From contig WQZW01000074.1 of the NCBI GenBank assembly GCA_009780545.1, positions 1 through 6,980 of the forward strand: a DNA stretch of 6,980 nt, read 5' to 3'. This DNA comes from Treponema sp. GTDB taxonomy: Bacteria > Spirochaetota > Spirochaetia > Treponematales > Breznakiellaceae. Below are positions 6,039-6,980 of the stretch, piece by piece. The notes under the pieces are model-generated. The model saw nothing but the letters and a program-made list of their open reading frames with translations. It ran no database searches and had not been told where the DNA came from. Numbering within the stretch: the first letter of the stretch is position 1; each line of letters starts with the position of its first letter. Made by a program: the position numbers and the translations under genes.

Positions 6039-6067
6039 TTGTACATCCGACAAACATCCCCTACAAT
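6039..6067 (+). promoter_or_regulatory. Possible lysS promoter giving a leaderless transcript
   Basis: A weak -35 TTGTAC (6039-6044) is followed by a 17-nt spacer and a strong -10 TACAAT (6062-6067), the same -10 as in the selenoprotein promoter. The ATG of lysS begins 7 nt after the -10, at the expected transcription start. No Shine-Dalgarno sequence precedes that ATG. lysS may also be read from the upstream operon. Confidence 0.42.
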
Positions 6068-6073
6068 GACCGC

Positions 6074-6980
6074 ATGAGTTCCCAAGAAACGATGCCCGTC
6101 CGGCCGGACGGGGGCCGCAAGGCCAAGGATCAGGCGGCGCACTGGGCCGACGAGTATGCCGCGCGGATAGTTCGGGAGAAGGGCGAGAAGGACCTGTATA
6201 CCTGCGCTTCCGGAATCACCCCCTCTGGGACGGTGCATATCGGCAACTTTCGGGAGATCATCTCCGTGGACCTTACCGTCCGGGCGTTGCGGGACCTGGG
6301 AAAAAAGGTCCGCTTCATCTACTCCTGGGACGATTACGACGTGTTCCGCAAGGTGCCCAAGAACATGCCGCAGCAGGAACTGCTGGAACGGCACCTCCGC
6401 TTTCCCATCACCATGGTGCCGGATCCCTGGGAACGGGACGCAAGCTATGCCCGACATCACGAGGTGGACGTGGAGAGCCGGCTTCCGGAAGTCGGCATCA
6501 AGCCTGAATTCCTGTACCAGGCCGAACGTTACCGCAGTTCCCGGTATGCGGCCGGAATCCGGAAGGCGCTCGAGAAAAAGGACGTGCTGAAGGGGATTCT
6601 CGACAAGTTCCGGGACGAGGACCACAAAATCCAGGGCGAATGGTGGCCGGTCAGCGTGTTCTGCGACGCCTGCAACCGGGACGAGACGGAGATTACCGGC
6701 TGGAACGGCGAGTGGGAGCTGTCCTACCGCTGCGGCCTGTGCGGGCATGAGGAAACCACGGACATACGGAGCGCCAAGGGGGTCAAGCTCCTGTGGCGGG
6801 TGGACTGGCCGATGCGCTGGGAACACGAGAAGGTGGACTTCGAGCCGGCCGGCAAGGATCACCACAGCCAGGGCGGCAGTTTCGACACCGCCCGGCTGGT
6901 CTGCAGGGAAGTGTACGACTGGGACGCGCCGATCAGCTTCCGCTACGACTTTATCGGGATCAAGGGTTCGGTGGGGAAGA
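6074..6980 (+). CDS. lysS: Class I lysyl-tRNA synthetase, N-terminal 302 codons (cut by the right edge)
   Basis: Charges tRNA-Lys with lysine using ATP, in the cytoplasm. The sequence is clearly the class I (archaeal/spirochaetal, LysK-like) enzyme and not the class II LysRS of most bacteria. It has AAHWADEYA (21-29), the HIGH-type motif in PSGTVHIGNFRE (50-61), FIYSWDDYDVFRKVPKNMP, two CxxC pairs (FCDACNRD and RCGLCGHE, probably a zinc site), and WPMRWEHEKVDFEPAGKDHH, which closely matches the Borrelia enzyme. The window ends at IGIKGSVGK, just before the expected KMSKS-type loop. The frame is open throughout. The ATG at 6074 adds about 20 residues before the conserved HWAD motif compared with the Borrelia protein. 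Met7 (6092) is an alternative start; an ATG at 6029 is possible but lies inside a hairpin only 1 nt from AGGAG. None of these starts has a well-placed ribosome binding site. Confidence 0.95.
   Translation, partial: MSSQETMPVRPDGGRKAKDQAAHWADEYAARIVREKGEKDLYTCASGITPSGTVHIGNFREIISVDLTVRALRDLGKKVRFIYSWDDYDVFRKVPKNMPQQELLERHLRFPITMVPDPWERDASYARHHEVDVESRLPEVGIKPEFLYQAERYRSSRYAAGIRKALEKKDVLKGILDKFRDEDHKIQGEWWPVSVFCDACNRDETEITGWNGEWELSYRCGLCGHEETTDIRSAKGVKLLWRVDWPMRWEHEKVDFEPAGKDHHSQGGSFDTARLVCREVYDWDAPISFRYDFIGIKGSVGK

Noticed and set aside
5960..6073. T-box or other known aminoacyl-tRNA-synthetase leader before lysS
   Set aside because: No T-box sequence or specifier-loop arrangement is visible, and the interval is too short.
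3101..6865. 1254-codon open frame on the minus strand, antisense to EF-G, the ATPase and LysRS
   Set aside because: The opposite strand carries three well-supported proteins with conserved motifs. The antisense product is low-complexity (rich in H, G, L, V, D) and has no recognisable domain. Long antisense frames are expected in GC-rich genes with strong third-position bias.

Overview
The window looks like chromosomal DNA of a GC-rich spirochaete, probably Treponema/Spirochaeta-like. Two genes point there: a class I (archaeal-type) lysyl-tRNA synthetase very close to the Borrelia form, and an EF-G of the mitochondrial-EFG1/spirochaetal type (P-loop AHIDSGKT). This is inferred from recognised protein features, with no database search. 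I see no mobile element, CRISPR array, rRNA or tRNA.

Layout. The left half is on the minus strand. Reading leftwards from 2905 it holds a small lipoprotein (2450-2905), a small thioredoxin-like protein (1952-2284) and a TcyP-type cystine/dicarboxylate-symporter-family transporter (432-1814). It ends with the first 53 codons of an unidentified protein that runs off the left edge (1-161). The lipoprotein, the thioredoxin-like gene and the partial gene each have a good sigma70-type promoter with a 17-nt spacer. The right half is on the plus strand: EF-G (3122-5227), an uncharacterised RecA-like P-loop protein (5261-5959), and class I LysRS (6074 to beyond the right edge). The two halves diverge from 2906-3121.

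Main result. The gene at 1952-2284 reads through an in-frame TGA at codon 22, inside a Cys-Gly-Ala-TGA motif. It has a strong ribosome binding site and promoter upstream, clear thioredoxin-fold sequence downstream, and a perfect 7-bp stem with a 3-nt G-first loop at a bacterial-SECIS distance after the TGA. It is best read as a selenoprotein with a CxxU centre. A conventional gene finder would call only the part after the TGA and lose the active site. The usual CxxC position of this thioredoxin family carries no cysteine, so the redox pair appears to have moved to an N-terminal extension.

How the genes may work together. The selenoprotein lies directly upstream of tcyP on the same strand. A possible module is cystine import plus disulfide reduction or thiol redox control. 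The 137-nt gap between them holds a 15-bp perfect hairpin and two further pairings, arranged like an attenuator or terminator in front of tcyP. The right half is a translation cluster (EF-G, LysRS) with an unknown ATPase between them. Two tandem perfect hairpins lie before lysS, and the position of its -10 box suggests a leaderless mRNA.
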